A stretch of 6,842 nucleotides of DNA. Origin: Bacteroidota bacterium (GTDB lineage Bacteria > Bacteroidota > Bacteroidia > Flavobacteriales > Weeksellaceae). Position 1 is the first letter of the stretch. The number at the start of each line of letters is the position of its first letter. The stretch spans positions 1 to 6,842 of the forward strand of contig JAEXJU010000282.1 of the NCBI GenBank assembly GCA_023448955.1, in the 5' to 3' direction. Below the pieces are notes generated by a model. That model ran no database searches and was not told the DNA's origin. It saw only the letters and a program-made list of their open reading frames with translations. A program made the position numbers and the translations under genes. Below are positions 5,198-6,842 of the stretch, in pieces.

Positions 5198-6842
5198 TTA
5201 TCTGTCATAAAGTTTATCATATAATTTGATAAAATGTTCCTTTATGGCTTTCCTTTTTAATTTCAGGGTAGGCGTAAGCAAACCATTATCTTCAGTCCAT
5301 ATTTCTGGTGTAAGCTCAATTTTTTTGACCTGTTCCCATTTTCCGAGATGTACATTTATCTTAGAAATTTCTTTTTCAATCTCAGCTTTCAGCTCTTTAG
5401 AGCTGGCAATTTCTTCAGGTGAACTCCCGATGTTTAGATTGTTTTTTGAAGCCCAGCTTTTAGCGAATTCAAAGTCTGGCTGAACTAAAGCTGTAGGCAT
5501 TTTCTCACCGTCACCTACAACCATAATCTGCTCTACGAATTGTGATGCTTTTGCAAGGTTTTCAATCACCTGAGGCGCCACATATTTTCCTCCGGAAGTT
5601 TTGAACATCTCTTTTTTACGGTCTGTGATGAAGAGAAAGTTGTCTTTATCCAGCATCCCAATGTCACCGGTCCTGAAATAGCCATCTGCCGTAAAAGCCT
5701 CCTTCGTTTGCATTTCGTCTTTGTAATAACCTTGTGTTACGGTTGGTCCTTTAACGGTAATTTCGCCGTCTTCCTGTATTTTTACATCAATATTTTTTAT
5801 AGGTCTTCCAACGGATCCAAGCTTGGTATGCTCAAAGCTGTTTACAGCAATTACAGGTGAGGTTTCGGTAAGTCCGTAACCTTCCAGAATAGGAATTCCC
5901 GCCGCATGAAACATCGTATTAAGACGTTGTGATAATGCAGCAGACCCGGAAACCAATGTAATGATATTGCCGCCCAGACCTTCTCTCCATTTGCTGAACA
6001 CCAATTTATCTGCAATGATATGAGCAAGCGATTTAGAATCACCTATTTTATATTTCTCGGCTACCTTAAGTGACCAGAGAAATATTTTAGATTTTATACC
6101 GCCAGCTTCCGTTCCCCTTTTGTAGATTGCATCATAAACTTTTTCCACCATTCTCGGAACTACCGTCATATATTGCGGTTTTATTTCCTTCAGATTTTCA
6201 CTGAGTTTTTCGTTGCTTTCCGCAAAATAGATAGAAATTCCATTAGTTGTAAAAAGATAGAGAATCATTCTTTCATAAACGTGGCAAAGCGGAAGAAAAC
6301 TAAGGCCTTTGTTCTTGGAATCTTTGTGTGGAACTCTGTCTTCGCATCCTAAAACATCAGATACGATGTTTTTGTGCGTAAGCATTACACCTTTCGGCTT
6401 TCCAGTGGTTCCGGAAGTGTAGATAATAGATGCCAGATCATCTTCTGATATAGAATCTTTCAAGGCATCCACTTCCTGCTGATTATCGGTTTCTTTGCCA
6501 GATTCTAGTAATTCTTTCCAGTTTTTAGCATTTCTGACGTCATCGAATGTAAAGATATCTTTCAGTTCCGGCAGTTGATTTTTTATTGTATTGATTTTGT
6601 CAAACAATTTTTCATCAGAAACGATACAGATTTTTGACCCGGAATTTTCCAGATTGTACACACAGTCTTCGGAAGATATCGAAGGATAAATCGGAACTGT
6701 AACAGCGCCAATCTGTAAAGCCGCCTGATCAAAAAAACACCATTCAACTCTGTTTGTGGATGTGATGAGCCCGATTCTGTCGCCTTTTCTTATGCCATAT
6801 TTTAAAAGTGCCCTGGACAGTTGGTTGGTAATTCTTATATAT
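5198..6842 (-). CDS. Long-chain acyl-CoA synthetase (AMP-forming), 5'-truncated by the window edge
   Basis: Activates long-chain fatty acids to acyl-CoA via an acyl-adenylate, feeding lipid synthesis or beta-oxidation; it is probably cytosolic or membrane-associated. The frame stays open from the stop at 5198 to the right edge, showing 547 residues; the family usually has about 590-600, so roughly 50 residues are missing. Numbering visible residues, the N-terminal part has G-I-R-K-G-D-R-I (16-23), N-R-V-E-W (30-34) and G-A-V-T-V-P-I-Y-P (45-53). The AMP-binding P-loop is Y-T-S-G-T-T-G-K-P-K-G (141-151). Next come G-Y-G-L-T-E-T-S-P (321-329), Y-F-R-T-G-D-I-G (388-395) and D-R-K-K-E-M-F-K-T-S-G-G-K-Y (407-420). 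The C-terminal L-T-P-T-L-K-L-K-R (522-530) carries the adenylation lysine at 527. All catalytic motifs are intact. The D-R-K-K-E-M-F-K-T-S-G-G-K-Y-V-A-P-Q form points to the FadD15-like (COG1022) branch. A GTG at 6661 is internal and not the start. Confidence 0.96.
   Translation of the reverse strand, partial: YIRITNQLSRALLKYGIRKGDRIGLITSTNRVEWCFFDQAALQIGAVTVPIYPSISSEDCVYNLENSGSKICIVSDEKLFDKINTIKNQLPELKDIFTFDDVRNAKNWKELLESGKETDNQQEVDALKDSISEDDLASIIYTSGTTGKPKGVMLTHKNIVSDVLGCEDRVPHKDSKNKGLSFLPLCHVYERMILYLFTTNGISIYFAESNEKLSENLKEIKPQYMTVVPRMVEKVYDAIYKRGTEAGGIKSKIFLWSLKVAEKYKIGDSKSLAHIIADKLVFSKWREGLGGNIITLVSGSAALSQRLNTMFHAAGIPILEGYGLTETSPVIAVNSFEHTKLGSVGRPIKNIDVKIQEDGEITVKGPTVTQGYYKDEMQTKEAFTADGYFRTGDIGMLDKDNFLFITDRKKEMFKTSGGKYVAPQVIENLAKASQFVEQIMVVGDGEKMPTALVQPDFEFAKSWASKNNLNIGSSPEEIASSKELKAEIEKEISKINVHLGKWEQVKKIELTPEIWTEDNGLLTPTLKLKRKAIKEHFIKLYDKLYDR

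Noticed and set aside
6659..6661. GTG as the start of the acyl-CoA synthetase.
   Set aside because: The frame continues without a stop to the window edge and the 60 extra residues match the family's N-terminal region (G-D-R-I, N-R-V-E-W, V-P-I-Y-P), so this GTG is an internal valine.
1..6842. A mobile element, phage island, CRISPR array or defence system.
   Set aside because: No transposase, integrase, repeat-spacer array, restriction or toxin gene is visible, and the genes look compositionally uniform to the eye; all major genes belong to known chromosomal families.

Overview
The window looks like an ordinary chromosomal segment of a low-GC member of the Bacteroidota, most likely a flavobacterium of the Chryseobacterium/Weeksellaceae type (inferred). 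The grounds are the AT-rich DNA, the near absence of Shine-Dalgarno sequences, promoter-like TAnnTTTG boxes, a BatC/BatD pair of the Bacteroidota aerotolerance type, and protein sequences with the flavobacterial Ile/Lys/Phe/Asn-rich composition. Both window edges cut genes.

Layout on the + strand: (1) the 3' half of an ABC transporter ATPase gene (1-521), overlapping by 4 nt its ABC-2-type permease (518-1363), then a clear intrinsic terminator (1405-1437). (2) A 199-nt intergenic region with a palindrome, phased TTTAAC repeats and a Bacteroidota-type promoter placed so close to the next start codon that the transcript may be leaderless. (3) batC (1563-2294; exported TPR protein with a long Lys/Gln/Gly/Asn tail), overlapping by 1 nt batD (2294-4033; exported, membrane-anchored protein). 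(4) A MarC-family membrane protein (4085-4687) with its own candidate promoter, then a 64-residue two-helix membrane protein (4700-4894).

On the - strand, converging on the small membrane gene: a long-chain acyl-CoA synthetase (AMP-forming) that runs off the right edge (6842-5198), followed 29 nt later by a 79-residue acidic, probably all-helical protein of unknown function (5168-4929). A 38-nt perfect palindrome (4893-4930) between the convergent genes serves as a bidirectional terminator and touches both stop codons.

The genes appear to form four transcription units: ABC exporter; batCD; marC plus the small membrane protein; acyl-CoA synthetase plus the 79-aa gene. There is no tRNA, rRNA, CRISPR array, transposase, phage gene or obvious horizontally acquired island. 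I see no clear candidate for a wholly new system. The points most worth a second look are the batCD pair cut off from batA/batB, the compact and possibly leaderless batC promoter with its palindrome, and the two small conserved-looking genes of unknown function at 4700-4894 and 4929-5168.
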